NCBI RefSeq assembly: GCF_002157685.2
Contig: NZ_AP026738.1
Coordinates: 4,898,001-4,962,000 of the forward strand
DNA: 64,000 bases
Reading direction: 5' to 3'
Source: Comamonas thiooxydans
Lineage (GTDB): Bacteria; Pseudomonadota; Gammaproteobacteria; Burkholderiales; Burkholderiaceae_C
Of this stretch, positions 26,590 through 36,516 are shown piece after piece (the first letter of the stretch is position 1; each line of letters begins with the position of its first letter). Position numbers and translations under genes: made by a program. The notes under the pieces were generated by a model. That model was given only the letters and a program-made list of their open reading frames with translations, was not told the DNA's origin and ran no database searches.

Positions 26590-28359
26590 ATGAACGCCCC
26601 CCAAGAAAACCAAGCGAGTCAAGACGATGCCGATGTCCTGATCATTGGCGCCGGCCCGGTAGGGCTGACACTGGCAAACACTCTGGGGATGGCTGGCGTG
26701 CGCGTCATCGTGGCAGAGAAGCTGCCTCAGATCATCGACTATCCCCGAGCCATCGGCATTGACGACGAATCCCTGCGGACGCTGCAGGCAGCGGGTCTTT
26801 CCGATCAGGTACAGGCACACATCACTCCCCATCACTGGATGCGCTTCTACACCGCCAGCGGCCAGTGCTTTGCCTCGATCGAGCCTCGCACCGATGAATA
26901 CGGATGGTCCCGTCGCAACGCCTTCATCCAGCCTCAGGTAGACGACATCCTGTACCGGGGGCTGCAGCGCTTTGATCAGGTTCAGGTACTGCTGGGTCAT
27001 GAGCTGCACAGCTTCTCCCAGGACGATGCGGGCATCACAGCCACCCTCAAGGATGCCGATGGCGTAGAGCGCACGCTGCGCGCCAAGTACCTGGTCGCCA
27101 GCGATGGCGGCAATAGCCTGGTGCGTCGCATGCTGAACGTGCCTTTTGAGGGGCGCACCAAACCCAACCAATGGATCGTGGTCGATGTGCGCAATGACCC
27201 GCTGGGGACGCCCCATATCGACATGCATTGCGATCCGCAGCGTCCCTATGTCTCTGCAGCCCTGCCGCATGGCATTCGCCGCTTCGAATTCATGGTCATG
27301 CCCGGGGAGACCGAAGAGCAACTCTCCAAACCGGAGAATCTGGCCCAGCTGATGCGCAAGGTCGTCGCCGATCCAGACAAGGTCGACTACATCCGCAAGC
27401 GCGTATACACGCACAACGCACGCTTGGCGGCGCAGTTTCGGGTCGACCGGATATTGCTGGCTGGTGATGCCGCGCACATCATGCCCGTCTGGCAGGGCCA
27501 GGGCTACAACAGCGGCATGCGCGATGCCAGCAATCTCGCCTGGAAGCTGGCCATGGTCGTCAAGGGAGAGGCCCGCAGCGATCTGCTGGATAGCTACGAG
27601 CAGGAACGCCGCGACCATGCGCGCAGCATGATCCATCTGTCGGAAGTGGCAGGCGACATCTTCGCCCCTGAAAGCCATACTGCCGCCAAAGTGCGCGACA
27701 CGGTGATGCTTGCCCTGAACGCTGTGCCGCCAGTCAAGCAATACTTCGCCGAGATGCGTTTCAAGCCCATGCCGCGCTACGAGCAGGGCGTGGTGCTGCA
27801 CCACACCGGCTCCGGCAATCAAGGAGCCAGGACGCCGTTCGCTGGCCTGCTGGACCGCTCGGGTAACACGCCCTTGGGCCGCCTCCTGGGCCTGATGGCG
27901 GAAAAGAAGGAGTCTCTGGTGGGGCGTCTGGTGCATGGCCTGGAGACGGCAGCGTCCAGCCCCGTAGGCCGGATGTTCATTCAGCCTCGTGTTGCCACTG
28001 CGAATGGCCACTCTGGCCTGCTGGATGACTTTGTGGGGCTGAATTTCTGCATTCTGGCCTGGGGTACGGACCCCAGCTATGGCATGGACGAAAAGGCTCT
28101 GAATTTCTGGCAGCGCCTTGGCGCCCGCTTCATTCGTGCCATGCCCGCTGGCCAGCTGCTTCACCCGACACCGACCCGCGATGGTGTGCTGACCGTTGGC
28201 GACGAACAAGGCCGCCTGAAGGACTGGTTCAGCGCCCAGGGCAAGTCGGTGGTGTTCGTGCGCCCGGACCGCTTTGTCGCGGCGCTGGCATCTCCGCAAG
28301 AGGTCAGCGCTGTCACGCGTCAGATGGCACGGGTACTGCACTCCCCGCTGGAGGCCTGA
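26590..28359 (+). CDS. mhpA: 3-(3-hydroxyphenyl)propionate 2-hydroxylase
   Basis: 589 residues from ATG 26590 (GGAG eight bases upstream). FAD/NADH monooxygenase that adds an ortho hydroxyl to 3-(3-hydroxyphenyl)propionate, giving 2,3-dihydroxyphenylpropionate. FAD motif [14 protein letters not shown] at residues 22-35, the DG-type segment [15 protein letters not shown], and the second FAD block [20 protein letters not shown]. The C-terminal third is the thioredoxin-like domain of class A aromatic hydroxylases. First gene of the pathway operon; mhpB starts two bases after its stop. Confidence 0.95.
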   Translation: MNAPQENQASQDDADVLIIGAGPVGLTLANTLGMAGVRVIVAEKLPQIIDYPRAIGIDDESLRTLQAAGLSDQVQAHITPHHWMRFYTASGQCFASIEPRTDEYGWSRRNAFIQPQVDDILYRGLQRFDQVQVLLGHELHSFSQDDAGITATLKDADGVERTLRAKYLVASDGGNSLVRRMLNVPFEGRTKPNQWIVVDVRNDPLGTPHIDMHCDPQRPYVSAALPHGIRRFEFMVMPGETEEQLSKPENLAQLMRKVVADPDKVDYIRKRVYTHNARLAAQFRVDRILLAGDAAHIMPVWQGQGYNSGMRDASNLAWKLAMVVKGEARSDLLDSYEQERRDHARSMIHLSEVAGDIFAPESHTAAKVRDTVMLALNAVPPVKQYFAEMRFKPMPRYEQGVVLHHTGSGNQGARTPFAGLLDRSGNTPLGRLLGLMAEKKESLVGRLVHGLETAASSPVGRMFIQPRVATANGHSGLLDDFVGLNFCILAWGTDPSYGMDEKALNFWQRLGARFIRAMPAGQLLHPTPTRDGVLTVGDEQGRLKDWFSAQGKSVVFVRPDRFVAALASPQEVSAVTRQMARVLHSPLEA

Positions 28360-28361
28360 AG

Positions 28362-29327
28362 ATGAGTGGTAGCGCCATCGCCACTGCACGCCGGGCATTT
28401 CTCGGCATGTCGCACTCGCCTTTGCTCGGACTGAACCCTGTCGCTGCGGACGATCAGATCGCCATCGACAAGGCGATTGCGGCGGCGCGTGCGGCCGTTC
28501 ATGAGTTCGCCCCGGAGCTCATCGTGCTGCTGGGGCCGGATCACTACAACGGCTTCTTCAATGAGCTGATGCCGCCGTTCTGCATCGGCAGCCAGGCAAC
28601 GGCCGTGGGCGACTATCTGTCTCCCGCCGGTCCCCTCAATGTGGCTGGAGAACTGGCCATAGCGCTGGCCGACCATCTGATGGACAGACATTTCGATATC
28701 GCGGTGTCGCGGCGCATGCTGGTCGATCACGGCTTTTCGCAGGCCCTGCAGTTCCTGTGGGGGGACGAGATGGACACGCCGCCCGTGATCCCCATCTTCA
28801 TGAACGCAGTGGCCCAGCCCGGTATTGCGCGCATGGCCCGATGCAAGGCACTGGGAGAAGGCGTTGGCAGCTTTCTCGACCAGTTGCCTCTGCGCACGCT
28901 GCTGATCGGCTCCGGCGGGCTGTCGCACGAGCCTCCCGTGCCGACACTGGCCCATCCTGACCCAGCCGTACGTGAACGCATCACCGTCCGTTCCATCCCT
29001 ACGGAGCAGGAACGTGAGCTCAAGACCGAACGCGTCAAGGCTGCTGGACTGGCCCTGGCCCATGGCGACAGCTGGATGAAGCCGCTCAACCCCGAATGGG
29101 ATCTGCAATGGATGGACGCTATGGCCAGCGGCCAGCTGGACGGCTTATGTGCAATGAGCGAAGCCTCGATCGGCGCCATGGCCGGCAACTCTGCACATGA
29201 GTCCAAGACCTGGCTGGTGGCGCGGTCCGCCCTGCCTGCCAACACCCGTCTGTCTTGCCCGGTAAGGGCCTACCGCGCCATTCCATCGCTCATTGCGGGC
29301 TATGGAGTGATGTTCATGCACCACTGA
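28362..29327 (+). CDS. mhpB: 2,3-dihydroxyphenylpropionate 1,2-dioxygenase
   Basis: 321 residues. Extradiol (type III, LigB-like) ring-cleaving dioxygenase with Fe(II), opening 2,3-dihydroxyphenylpropionate to 2-hydroxy-6-ketonona-2,4-dienedioate. Matches E. coli MhpB in the N-terminal CLSHSPL-equivalent (GMSHSPLLG), the block [19 protein letters not shown], the catalytic-histidine segment [12 protein letters not shown] and [11 protein letters not shown]. Slightly longer at the N-terminus than the E. coli enzyme. Start codon follows mhpA by two bases, so the genes are co-transcribed. Confidence 0.95.
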   Translation: MSGSAIATARRAFLGMSHSPLLGLNPVAADDQIAIDKAIAAARAAVHEFAPELIVLLGPDHYNGFFNELMPPFCIGSQATAVGDYLSPAGPLNVAGELAIALADHLMDRHFDIAVSRRMLVDHGFSQALQFLWGDEMDTPPVIPIFMNAVAQPGIARMARCKALGEGVGSFLDQLPLRTLLIGSGGLSHEPPVPTLAHPDPAVRERITVRSIPTEQERELKTERVKAAGLALAHGDSWMKPLNPEWDLQWMDAMASGQLDGLCAMSEASIGAMAGNSAHESKTWLVARSALPANTRLSCPVRAYRAIPSLIAGYGVMFMHH

Positions 29328-29340
29328 TCCTCATCCTTTC

Positions 29341-30132
29341 ATGACTGCCATGCCGACCACCACGCAAATACAGGTCTGGGCCGAACGCCTGCGCCACGCG
29401 GAAGCCACCGCCACCCCCATTGCTCCCCTGCGCGAGGAGATCACCGACAACGACAGCGCCTATGCCGTGCAACTGGTCAATGTGCAATATGCGCAGAGCC
29501 AGGGCCGCCGGATCGTGGGTCGCAAGATCGGGCTGACATCCCTTGCCGTGCAAAAGCAGCTGGGCGTGGACCAACCCGACTTCGGCACGCTGTTCGCCGA
29601 CATGCTCTATGGCGACGATGAGGCAGTTCCCCTGTCGCGGACGCTTCAGCCCAAGGTCGAGGCCGAGGTGGCGCTGGTACTGGCCAAGGATCTGGAGCGA
29701 CCCGACACCACGCTGGTGGACGTCATCAGCGCCACCGCCTATGTGCTCCCGGCCATCGAGATCGTGGGCAGCCGCATTGCCGACTGGAACATCCGCTTCA
29801 TTGACACCGTGGCCGACAACGCGTCCAGCGGTCTGGTCGTGCTGGGCGCCGTACCGACTGCGCTCAACGCGCTGGATCTCAAGCTATGCCAGATGCAGAT
29901 GACGCGCAATGGCGATGTCGTCTCCACCGGCTCCGGTGGCGCCTGCCTGGGCCATCCCCTGAATGCAGCCGTGTGGCTGGCCCGCAGACTCGCCAACCTT
30001 GGCCAGCCGCTGCGAGCCGGCGACCTCGTGCTGACCGGTGCCCTGGGTCCCATGGTCACCGTGAATGCCGGCGATCGTTTCGAAGCCCGCATCAGCGGCA
30101 TCGGCTCGGTGTGCGCGCAGTTTGAAGGCTAG
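29341..30132 (+). CDS. mhpD: 2-keto-4-pentenoate (2-hydroxypenta-2,4-dienoate) hydratase
   Basis: 263 residues. Adds water to 2-hydroxypentadienoate to form 4-hydroxy-2-oxovalerate. Fumarylacetoacetase-like fold marks: [26 protein letters not shown], the metal-ligand block [15 protein letters not shown], and [12 protein letters not shown]. In the E. coli operon mhpC precedes mhpD; here the hydratase directly follows mhpB and the hydrolase is at the operon end. Confidence 0.95.
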   Translation: MTAMPTTTQIQVWAERLRHAEATATPIAPLREEITDNDSAYAVQLVNVQYAQSQGRRIVGRKIGLTSLAVQKQLGVDQPDFGTLFADMLYGDDEAVPLSRTLQPKVEAEVALVLAKDLERPDTTLVDVISATAYVLPAIEIVGSRIADWNIRFIDTVADNASSGLVVLGAVPTALNALDLKLCQMQMTRNGDVVSTGSGGACLGHPLNAAVWLARRLANLGQPLRAGDLVLTGALGPMVTVNAGDRFEARISGIGSVCAQFEG

Positions 30133-30197
30133 ATCTTCTCGAAAGCATTCCCCGCCCCGTTTTCCATTGCTCATAACGATTATTCAGGAGACAAATC

Positions 30198-31175
30198 ATG
30201 TGGAACCGACGTCAATTGATCGCAGCCGGTGCTGCTTCGCTCGCTGCCTGCGTGGGTGTACCCGCCATCGCGCAGAATTTCCCCAATCGGGCCGTGACCA
30301 TGGTCGTCCCCTTCCCGGCCGGAGGCATCACCGATGCGGTGGCGCGTGCGCTGGCCAGCAAGATGGGGGAGCAGCTTGGCAAACCTGTCATCGTTGACAA
30401 CCGGCCCGGCGGTGGCGGCCAGATTGCGGCCGCCTATGTGCGCCAGCAAGCGGCCGACGGCCATACCCTGTATGTCGGTGCCACCGAGATGTTTGCCATC
30501 AACCCCTCGTTGTTTCGCCATTTCTCCTATGACCCGCTGAAGGATTTCACCCCCGTCACGTCGCTGATTGCTTCGCCCTTGGTGCTTGTCGTTCCTGCCA
30601 ATAGTTCACTGACCAGCGTCAAGGAACTCATAGCCCAGGCCAAGAGCCGCAAGGACGGACTGAGCTTCGCCTCGCAGGGCATGGGCTCCATCGGACATCT
30701 TCTCGGAGAGACCTTCCGGGGCAAGGTGGGCGGAAAGTTCAATCATGTGGCCTACAAAGGCTCGGCACCCGCGCTGCAGGATGTGATGGGGGGGCAGGTG
30801 GACTTCATGTTCGACCCGGTCATCACCACCGCCCCTCTGGTGGCCGGCAAGAAGCTCAAGCCCCTGGCGATTGCGGCCGACAAGCGCTCGCCACAAATGC
30901 CTGAGGTGCCGACCTTGGCCGAGCTCGGCGTATCCGGCGTGAATGCCGGTGTGTGGTTCGGGGCTGTGGTCAAGACAGGCACGACCGCAGCTGTGGTTGA
31001 ACGTCTGAACGATGCCATCCACCAGGCCATGAAGGACCCCGAAGTGGTCAAGCGTTTTGCCGATCAAGGCATGCAGGCTTTCCCCTCAACCCCGGCCCAG
31101 TTTGGCAGCTTCATGCAGTCGGAACTGACCAAATGGGGTCCTCTGGTCAAGGCCAGCGGCGCTTCGATCGAGTGA
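30198..31175 (+). CDS. Bug-family solute-binding protein within the mhp operon (first of a tandem pair)
   Basis: 325 residues, RBS AGGAGA. N-terminus MWNRRQLIAAGAAS resembles a twin-arginine signal, cleaved near AIAQN. Bug-family blocks: VTMVVPFPAGGITDAVARAL, PVIVDNRPGGGGQIA, NHVAYKGSAPALQDVM and FDPVITTAPLVAGKKLKPLA. It is a close paralogue of the next gene, evidently a tandem duplication. Such receptors normally serve tripartite tricarboxylate transporters, but no membrane partner is nearby. Probably binds hydroxyphenylpropionate or a related aromatic acid in the periplasm; inferred from position. Confidence 0.9.
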   Translation: MWNRRQLIAAGAASLAACVGVPAIAQNFPNRAVTMVVPFPAGGITDAVARALASKMGEQLGKPVIVDNRPGGGGQIAAAYVRQQAADGHTLYVGATEMFAINPSLFRHFSYDPLKDFTPVTSLIASPLVLVVPANSSLTSVKELIAQAKSRKDGLSFASQGMGSIGHLLGETFRGKVGGKFNHVAYKGSAPALQDVMGGQVDFMFDPVITTAPLVAGKKLKPLAIAADKRSPQMPEVPTLAELGVSGVNAGVWFGAVVKTGTTAAVVERLNDAIHQAMKDPEVVKRFADQGMQAFPSTPAQFGSFMQSELTKWGPLVKASGASIE

Positions 31176-31189
31176 GCAGGGAGCCAATC

Positions 31190-32164
31190 TTGCATCGTAG
31201 AACTCTTTTGCAGTCGGCCCTGGGCCTGGGCAGCCTGACGATCGGCGGCCTCAGCGCGGCACAGGCCTTTCCCAGCAAGCCCATCACACTCGTGCTGCCG
31301 TTTTCCGCCGGAGGTATCAGCGATGTCATGGCCCGAGCCCTCGGTCAGCACATGGCCCATCAGCTGGGCAAGCCCGTGATTGTTGACAACAAGCCTGGTG
31401 CAGGAGGGCAGATTGCGGCCAGCGCCGTGCTTCAGCAGGCAGCCGATGGTCACACCGTGTATGTGGCTGGCACCGCCATGTTTGCCATCAACCAGACGCT
31501 GTTTCGCAAGTTCGCCTACGACCCCGTCAAGGACTTCGAGCCGATAACGTCTCTGGTCACCTCTCCTCTGGTGCTCGTGGTTGCGGCCGACAGTCCTGTC
31601 AGGACGCTGAGCGAGCTGGTGGCGCTTTCCCGCAGCAGCAAGCAAGGCCTGACATTTGCATCACAAGGCCTGGGCTCCATCGGCCACCTGCTGGGGGAGC
31701 TGTTTCGCAGCAGAACCGGTGGAAGCATGTCTCATGTGGCCTACAAAGGCTCGGTGCCGGCACTGCAGGACGTGATGACAAACCGGGTCGACTTCATGTT
31801 CGATCCCACAAGTTCAACCGAAGCGCTGATCCGGGGCAGAAAGCTGCGCGCGCTGGCGATTGCCTCTGCGAGACGCAGTCCCCAGCTGCCCGATGTTCCC
31901 ACCATGGCGGAGCTGGGAGTGTCCGGAATCGATGCAGGCGTCTGGTTCGGTGCAGCCGTGCGAAGCGGAACTCCTGCCACAGTGGTCCAGACATTGAACC
32001 GTGCACTGGTCGCAGCCTTGCAGGACCCGGGCATACAGAAACGCTTCGAAAGCCAGGGCATGCAGGCCTATCCGCAAACCCCGGAGCAATTCAAGCAATT
32101 CATCCACAGCGAGATCGCACGCTGGGCACCGCTGATCCAGTCCAGCGGAGCTGGTATCGACTGA
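31190..32164 (+). CDS. Bug-family solute-binding protein within the mhp operon (second of the pair)
   Basis: 324 residues from TTG 31190, preceded by AGGGAG, which gives the Tat-like leader [16 protein letters not shown] cleaved near AQAFP; a farther upstream start would lie inside the preceding gene. Shares with its neighbour [48 protein letters not shown] and [14 protein letters not shown]. The pair probably evolved different ligand ranges, for example phenylpropionate versus cinnamate derivatives; nothing in the sequence decides this. Confidence 0.88.
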   Translation: MHRRTLLQSALGLGSLTIGGLSAAQAFPSKPITLVLPFSAGGISDVMARALGQHMAHQLGKPVIVDNKPGAGGQIAASAVLQQAADGHTVYVAGTAMFAINQTLFRKFAYDPVKDFEPITSLVTSPLVLVVAADSPVRTLSELVALSRSSKQGLTFASQGLGSIGHLLGELFRSRTGGSMSHVAYKGSVPALQDVMTNRVDFMFDPTSSTEALIRGRKLRALAIASARRSPQLPDVPTMAELGVSGIDAGVWFGAAVRSGTPATVVQTLNRALVAALQDPGIQKRFESQGMQAYPQTPEQFKQFIHSEIARWAPLIQSSGAGID

Positions 32165-32186
32165 TTTTTCTCTGAAGGTAAACGCT

Positions 32187-33137
32187 ATGACGCGCAAACT
32201 CAAGGCCGCCATCATCGGCAGCGGCAATATCGGCACGGATCTGATGATCAAGATCCTGCGCCATGGCAAAAACATCGAGATGGGCGCCATGGTCGGCATC
32301 GATCCCCACTCCGACGGTCTTGCCCGCGCCTCCCGCATGGGCGTGGCCACCACCCACGAAGGCGTGGAAGGCCTCACGCGCATGCCCGGGTTTGCAGAGA
32401 TCGACTTTGTATTCGATGCCACCAGCGCCGGCGCACATGTGAAGAACGATGCCTTCTTGCGCAGCCTCAAGCCCGGCATCCGCATGATCGACCTGACGCC
32501 GGCGGCCATCGGCCCGTACTGCATTCCCGTGGTCAACGGCGACATGCATCTGGATGCGCCGAATGTGAACATGGTCACCTGCGGCGGCCAGGCCACCATC
32601 CCCATGGTGGCTGCCGTCTCTCGTGTGGCCAAGGTGCATTACGGCGAAATCATTGCCTCGATCGCCAGCAAGAGTGCCGGCCCCGGCACCCGCGCCAATA
32701 TCGACGAGTTCACCGAGACCACGTCCAAGGCGATCGAGGTCGTGGGCGGCGCCACCAAGGGCAAGGCCATCATCATCATGAACCCGGCCGAGCCGCCCCT
32801 GATCATGCGCGACACGGTCTACACCCTGAGCGCTTTGGCCGACGAGGCCGCCATTGCCGCATCGGTAGAGCAGATGGCCGCTGCCGTGCAGTCCTACGTG
32901 CCGGGCTACCGCCTGAAGCAGCAGGTGCAGTTCGACCGTATCGATAGCCCGATCCGCATTCCCGGCGTGGGCAACGCCCTCACGGGCCTGAAGACCTCGA
33001 TCTTTCTGGAAGTCGAGGGTGCGGCCCACTATCTGCCCGCCTACGCCGGCAATCTGGACATCATGACCAGCGCCGGCCTGCGCACCGCCGAGCATATGGC
33101 CGAGCGCATGCTGGCGACGCTCGCCGTGGCCGCCTGA
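32187..33137 (+). CDS. mhpF: Acetaldehyde dehydrogenase (acylating)
   Basis: 316 residues. Converts the acetaldehyde channelled from MhpE into acetyl-CoA with NAD and CoA. Rossmann motif [15 protein letters not shown] at the N-terminus, catalytic cysteine in [13 protein letters not shown], and the conserved [19 protein letters not shown] segment that forms the partner interface. Fourteen bases separate it from mhpE; the two products form a channelling complex in studied homologues (DmpG/DmpF). Confidence 0.96.
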   Translation: MTRKLKAAIIGSGNIGTDLMIKILRHGKNIEMGAMVGIDPHSDGLARASRMGVATTHEGVEGLTRMPGFAEIDFVFDATSAGAHVKNDAFLRSLKPGIRMIDLTPAAIGPYCIPVVNGDMHLDAPNVNMVTCGGQATIPMVAAVSRVAKVHYGEIIASIASKSAGPGTRANIDEFTETTSKAIEVVGGATKGKAIIIMNPAEPPLIMRDTVYTLSALADEAAIAASVEQMAAAVQSYVPGYRLKQQVQFDRIDSPIRIPGVGNALTGLKTSIFLEVEGAAHYLPAYAGNLDIMTSAGLRTAEHMAERMLATLAVAA

Positions 33138-33151
33138 GGAGACGACACACC

Positions 33152-34183
33152 ATGACGCAAACCAAGAAAATCTACATCTCCGACGTGACCCTGCGCGACG
33201 GCAGCCACGCCATTCGTCACCAGTACAGCGTGGAGCAGGCCAGACAGATCGCCCAGGCCCTGGATGAGGCCCGGGTCGACTCGATCGAGGTCGCTCACGG
33301 CGACGGCCTGCAAGGCTCCAGCTTCAACTACGGCTTTGGTGCCCACACTGACCTGGAGTGGATAGAGGCCGTGGCCAGCGTGGTCAAGCATGCCAAGATC
33401 ACCACCTTGCTGCTGCCGGGCATCGGCACCGTCCACGACCTCAAGGCCGCCTACGAAGCCGGAGTCCGCGTGGTGCGGGTGGCGACCCACTGCACCGAAG
33501 CCGACGTGTCCAGACAGCATATCGAATACGCGCGCCATCTGGGCATGGAGGCCGTGGGCTTTCTGATGATGAGCCATATGACCTCGCCCAAGGCCCTGGC
33601 TGAACAGGCCAAGCTGATGGAGAGCTATGGCGCCACCTGCTGCTACGTTGTGGACTCCGGCGGAGCCCTGGGCATGAGCGATGTGCGCGATCGCTTCAGG
33701 GCCTTCAAGGACATCCTCAAGCCGGAAACCCAGACCGGCATGCACGCCCACCACAACCTGAGCCTGGGCGTGGCCAACTCCATCGTGGCCGTGGAAGAAG
33801 GCTGCGACCGCGTGGATGCCAGCCTGGCCGGCATGGGCGCGGGTGCCGGCAATGCTCCGCTGGAGGTGTTCATCGCAGCCGCAGAGCGCCTGGGCTGGAA
33901 CCACGGCACGGATCTCTACAAGCTCATGGATGCGGCCGACGACATCGTGCGCCCGCTGCAGGACCGTCCTGTGCGCGTGGACCGCGAGACGCTGGCACTG
34001 GGTTACGCAGGCGTTTACAGCTCGTTCCTGCGTCACTCCGAAGCTGCGGCGGCCAAATATGGCCTCAAGGCCGTGGACATTCTTGTGGAGCTGGGCAAGC
34101 GTCGCATGGTTGGCGGTCAGGAAGACATGATTGTCGACGTCGCCCTGGACCTGCTGAGGCAACGCGAAGCTGCCTCCTTCTGA
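33152..34183 (+). CDS. mhpE: 4-hydroxy-2-oxovalerate aldolase
   Basis: 343 residues. Splits 4-hydroxy-2-oxovalerate into pyruvate and acetaldehyde. HMG-CoA-lyase-like TIM barrel: metal and catalytic residues in [15 protein letters not shown] (RDG-H) and [15 protein letters not shown] (HxH), and the C-terminal communication domain for the dehydrogenase. RBS GAGGAGA precedes the start. Length agrees with DmpG-type aldolases. Confidence 0.96.
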   Translation: MTQTKKIYISDVTLRDGSHAIRHQYSVEQARQIAQALDEARVDSIEVAHGDGLQGSSFNYGFGAHTDLEWIEAVASVVKHAKITTLLLPGIGTVHDLKAAYEAGVRVVRVATHCTEADVSRQHIEYARHLGMEAVGFLMMSHMTSPKALAEQAKLMESYGATCCYVVDSGGALGMSDVRDRFRAFKDILKPETQTGMHAHHNLSLGVANSIVAVEEGCDRVDASLAGMGAGAGNAPLEVFIAAAERLGWNHGTDLYKLMDAADDIVRPLQDRPVRVDRETLALGYAGVYSSFLRHSEAAAAKYGLKAVDILVELGKRRMVGGQEDMIVDVALDLLRQREAASF

Positions 34184-34240
34184 TCTTTTCACCATCCTCG
34201 CGGTCAGCCAGCCGTGGCTGCCGCCTTCACGGAGTCATTT

Positions 34241-35101
34241 ATGAACGCACCCCACACGGAAGCCTCCAGCAGTCGCTTTGTCACTATCACCGAAGCGGGA
34301 CAGCCCCTGAGGCTGCACTACAACGATGTCGGCTCCGGCAACGAAGTCGTGGTCATGCTGCACGGCTCCGGTCCAGGCGCCAGCGGCTGGGCCAACTTCC
34401 ACCGCAATATCGAACCGCTGGTGGATGCGGGATACCGTGTCATCTTGCTGGACTGCCCCGGCTGGAGCAAAAGCGACACAATCGTCAGCACAGGCTCGCG
34501 TTCGGATCTGAACGCACGCTGTCTCAAGGCGGTGCTGGACGCGCTGGACATCGCCAAGGTTCACATCATCGGCAACTCCATGGGCGGTCATAGCGCCGTG
34601 GGCTTTGCGCTGGCCAATCCCGAGATGGTGGGCAAGCTCATCCTCATGGGCGGCGGCACCGGCGGACCCAGCGCCTTCGTTCCCATGCCCGCCGAAGGCA
34701 TCAAGCTCATCGGCGCGCTATACCGCGACCCCACGGTGGAGAACCTCAAGCGCATGATGAATGTGTTTGTATACGACAGCAGCAGCCTGACCGAAGAGCT
34801 GTATCAGCAGCGTCTGGCCAATATCCTGGCCCGCCGCGATCACCTCGAAAACTTCGTCAAGAGCACCCAGATCAACCCGAAGCAGTTCAGCGACTACGGC
34901 GCACGCCTGCCTGAAATCAAGGCCAGGACCTTGATCATCTGGGGCCGTGACGACCGCTTTGTGCCATTGGACATAGGCCTGCGCCTGCTATGGGGCATTC
35001 CCAACTCAGAATTCCACGTGTTCAGTCAGTGCGGCCATTGGGCACAGTGGGAGCACGCCGAAGTCTTCAACAATATGGTTCAAGACTTTCTCGCTCGCTG
35101 A
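34241..35101 (+). CDS. mhpC: 2-hydroxy-6-oxonona-2,4-dienedioate hydrolase
   Basis: 286 residues from ATG 34241 (CGGAG upstream), not the 9-codon longer frame. Alpha/beta hydrolase that cleaves the meta-ring-fission product to succinate and 2-hydroxypentadienoate. Oxyanion [13 protein letters not shown], nucleophile serine in [12 protein letters not shown], acid in WGRDDRFVP and catalytic histidine in CGHWAQWEH. Last gene of the operon. No MhpT-type transporter follows. Confidence 0.95.
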   Translation: MNAPHTEASSSRFVTITEAGQPLRLHYNDVGSGNEVVVMLHGSGPGASGWANFHRNIEPLVDAGYRVILLDCPGWSKSDTIVSTGSRSDLNARCLKAVLDALDIAKVHIIGNSMGGHSAVGFALANPEMVGKLILMGGGTGGPSAFVPMPAEGIKLIGALYRDPTVENLKRMMNVFVYDSSSLTEELYQQRLANILARRDHLENFVKSTQINPKQFSDYGARLPEIKARTLIIWGRDDRFVPLDIGLRLLWGIPNSEFHVFSQCGHWAQWEHAEVFNNMVQDFLAR

Positions 35102-35420
35102 CCGGCCAGTGAACCAGCAAGAAGTGGGAGCAAGCCATTGAGATGAATGCCGTGCATGGACAACAGCTCAATGGCTTGTTTGGGATGCGGGGCAGGAATT
35201 CAGGTCAGCGGCCCAACCATCTCTGCCTCAGGCGGGCTCCGCTGCCGATTGAACACAACTGGATGCGACAGTCTGGTTGTCAAACGGATATTGGCATCAA
35301 TCAAGCGAAATTCCGCGTTTCGCCGCCAGGACCACTTCGAAGCATTTCACTCACTGTGATCCTTCTGCGGCACAAACACATCCGCCTGGGACATGCTCCG
35401 CTAGTGGAAAAGCGCAGCCC
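35102..35420. other. Non-coding gap after mhpC
   Basis: About 320 bases with no convincing gene. A plus-strand frame at 35143-35571 runs antisense into the 3' end of the LysR gene and lacks family features. No clear terminator stem with T-run was found. Confidence 0.55.
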
Positions 35421-36389
35421 TTACCGAGAACGGATTGAACTGTCGTTTTTTGCCACCGCATCATCATCGGCATTCAGCAAAGCCGGAATTTCAGCCACCA
35501 GTGCGTCGATGGCCACCCTCAACTTGCGACGTAATTGCCGTGCCTGTGGCCAGAGCGCATGGATCTCATAGGAGCGGGCCCGATAGTCCGGCAGGATATG
35601 TACTAGCTCTCCACGCCTGGCATAGCTGCTCAGCAGCCAGCAGGGTACCCACGCAATGCCGTAGCCCGCCACGGCAGCAGCGGCAATGGCCTGGATATCG
35701 TCCATGCTGATCTGGGAACGCACTTGCAGGCGGTAGTCTGAGCTGCCGTCTCGCCCAGCAACTGGCGAAACACTCCACGGAGCGACGACACCCGAGCGCG
35801 AGTAACTGATGACCGCATGACCATCGAGTTCCTCCAGGAGGCTGGGCGTGCCGTGGCGTGCCAGATAGGCCGGGGAAGCTCCGATGCTGATGTGCTGTGT
35901 GCCAAGCAGGCGCGCAGACAAGGTGCCGCTGTCATGCAGCGGGCCTATGCGTATGGCCAGGTCAAATCCCTCCTCGATCAGATCCACTGTACGGTCGCCG
36001 AACGACAGATCGATGTTCAGTTGCGGATACAGACGCGTCAGATTCAGCAGTATTGGCGCCACGCACAGTTGCCCAAAGCCTTCTGGCACGCTGACCCGCA
36101 GGCGGCCGATGGGCTCCATGCGGCCACTGTCCAGATCTGCCTCGGCTGCATCCAGCTCCTTGAGTGCCCGAGTGCAGCGTTCATAGTAGATCTGCCCCTC
36201 CTCGGTCAGGGTCTGGCTACGCGTATTGCGCTGCAATAGCCGCGTGCCCAGACGTGCCTCCAGCCTGGCAACGGCCTTGCCCACGGCAGAGCGCGTCACA
36301 CCAAGCCGCTGGGCAGCAGGGGTGAAGCCGCCCGCTTCCACCACCTGCACAAAGGTGGAAACTCCTTCCAGAGGGTCTTGCACAGCCAT
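35421..36389 (-). CDS. LysR-family transcriptional regulator
   Basis: 322 residues. HTH (FVQVVEAGGFTPAAQRLGVT, SAVGKAVARLEARLGTRLLQ) and effector domain (GRLRVSVPEGFGQLCVAPIL, YPQLNIDLSFGDRTVDLIEEG). The type with DLAIRIGPLHDSGTLSARLL is that of CrgA/TrpI-like regulators of small-molecule exporters. Divergent from the MFS exporter gene with a 127-base shared region, so it probably controls that gene. Confidence 0.9.
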   Translation of the reverse strand: MAVQDPLEGVSTFVQVVEAGGFTPAAQRLGVTRSAVGKAVARLEARLGTRLLQRNTRSQTLTEEGQIYYERCTRALKELDAAEADLDSGRMEPIGRLRVSVPEGFGQLCVAPILLNLTRLYPQLNIDLSFGDRTVDLIEEGFDLAIRIGPLHDSGTLSARLLGTQHISIGASPAYLARHGTPSLLEELDGHAVISYSRSGVVAPWSVSPVAGRDGSSDYRLQVRSQISMDDIQAIAAAAVAGYGIAWVPCWLLSSYARRGELVHILPDYRARSYEIHALWPQARQLRRKLRVAIDALVAEIPALLNADDDAVAKNDSSIRSR

Positions 36390-36417
36390 GTCTATTGAAT
36401 CCTTTCATTCCCCAAAA

Positions 36418-36457
36418 ATGGGAAATCAATGCGTTAATTTAAGAATTTTATTCCCAT
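36418..36457. promoter_or_regulatory. Split inverted repeat between LysR and MFS genes
   Basis: ATGGGAA (36418-36424) and TTCCCAT (36451-36457), 26 bases apart, bracket an AT-rich core (GCGTTAATTTAAGAATTTTA) that is a likely promoter core for either divergent gene. Plausible LysR binding region; weak support. Confidence 0.4.
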
Positions 36458-36516
36458 AGACTCGCATTGAACGTTCTGCGCCAGAACGCCGTTTCCCTTT
36501 TCTGGAGTGCGCAACC

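Noticed and set aside
26278..28398. A 706-codon open frame antisense to mhpA
   Set aside because: High-GC codon shadow of mhpA; no family motif, no ribosome site, and mhpA is certain.
35143..35571. Plus-strand frame (142 codons) after mhpC
   Set aside because: Antisense to the LysR 3' end, no ribosome site, composition unlike a protein.
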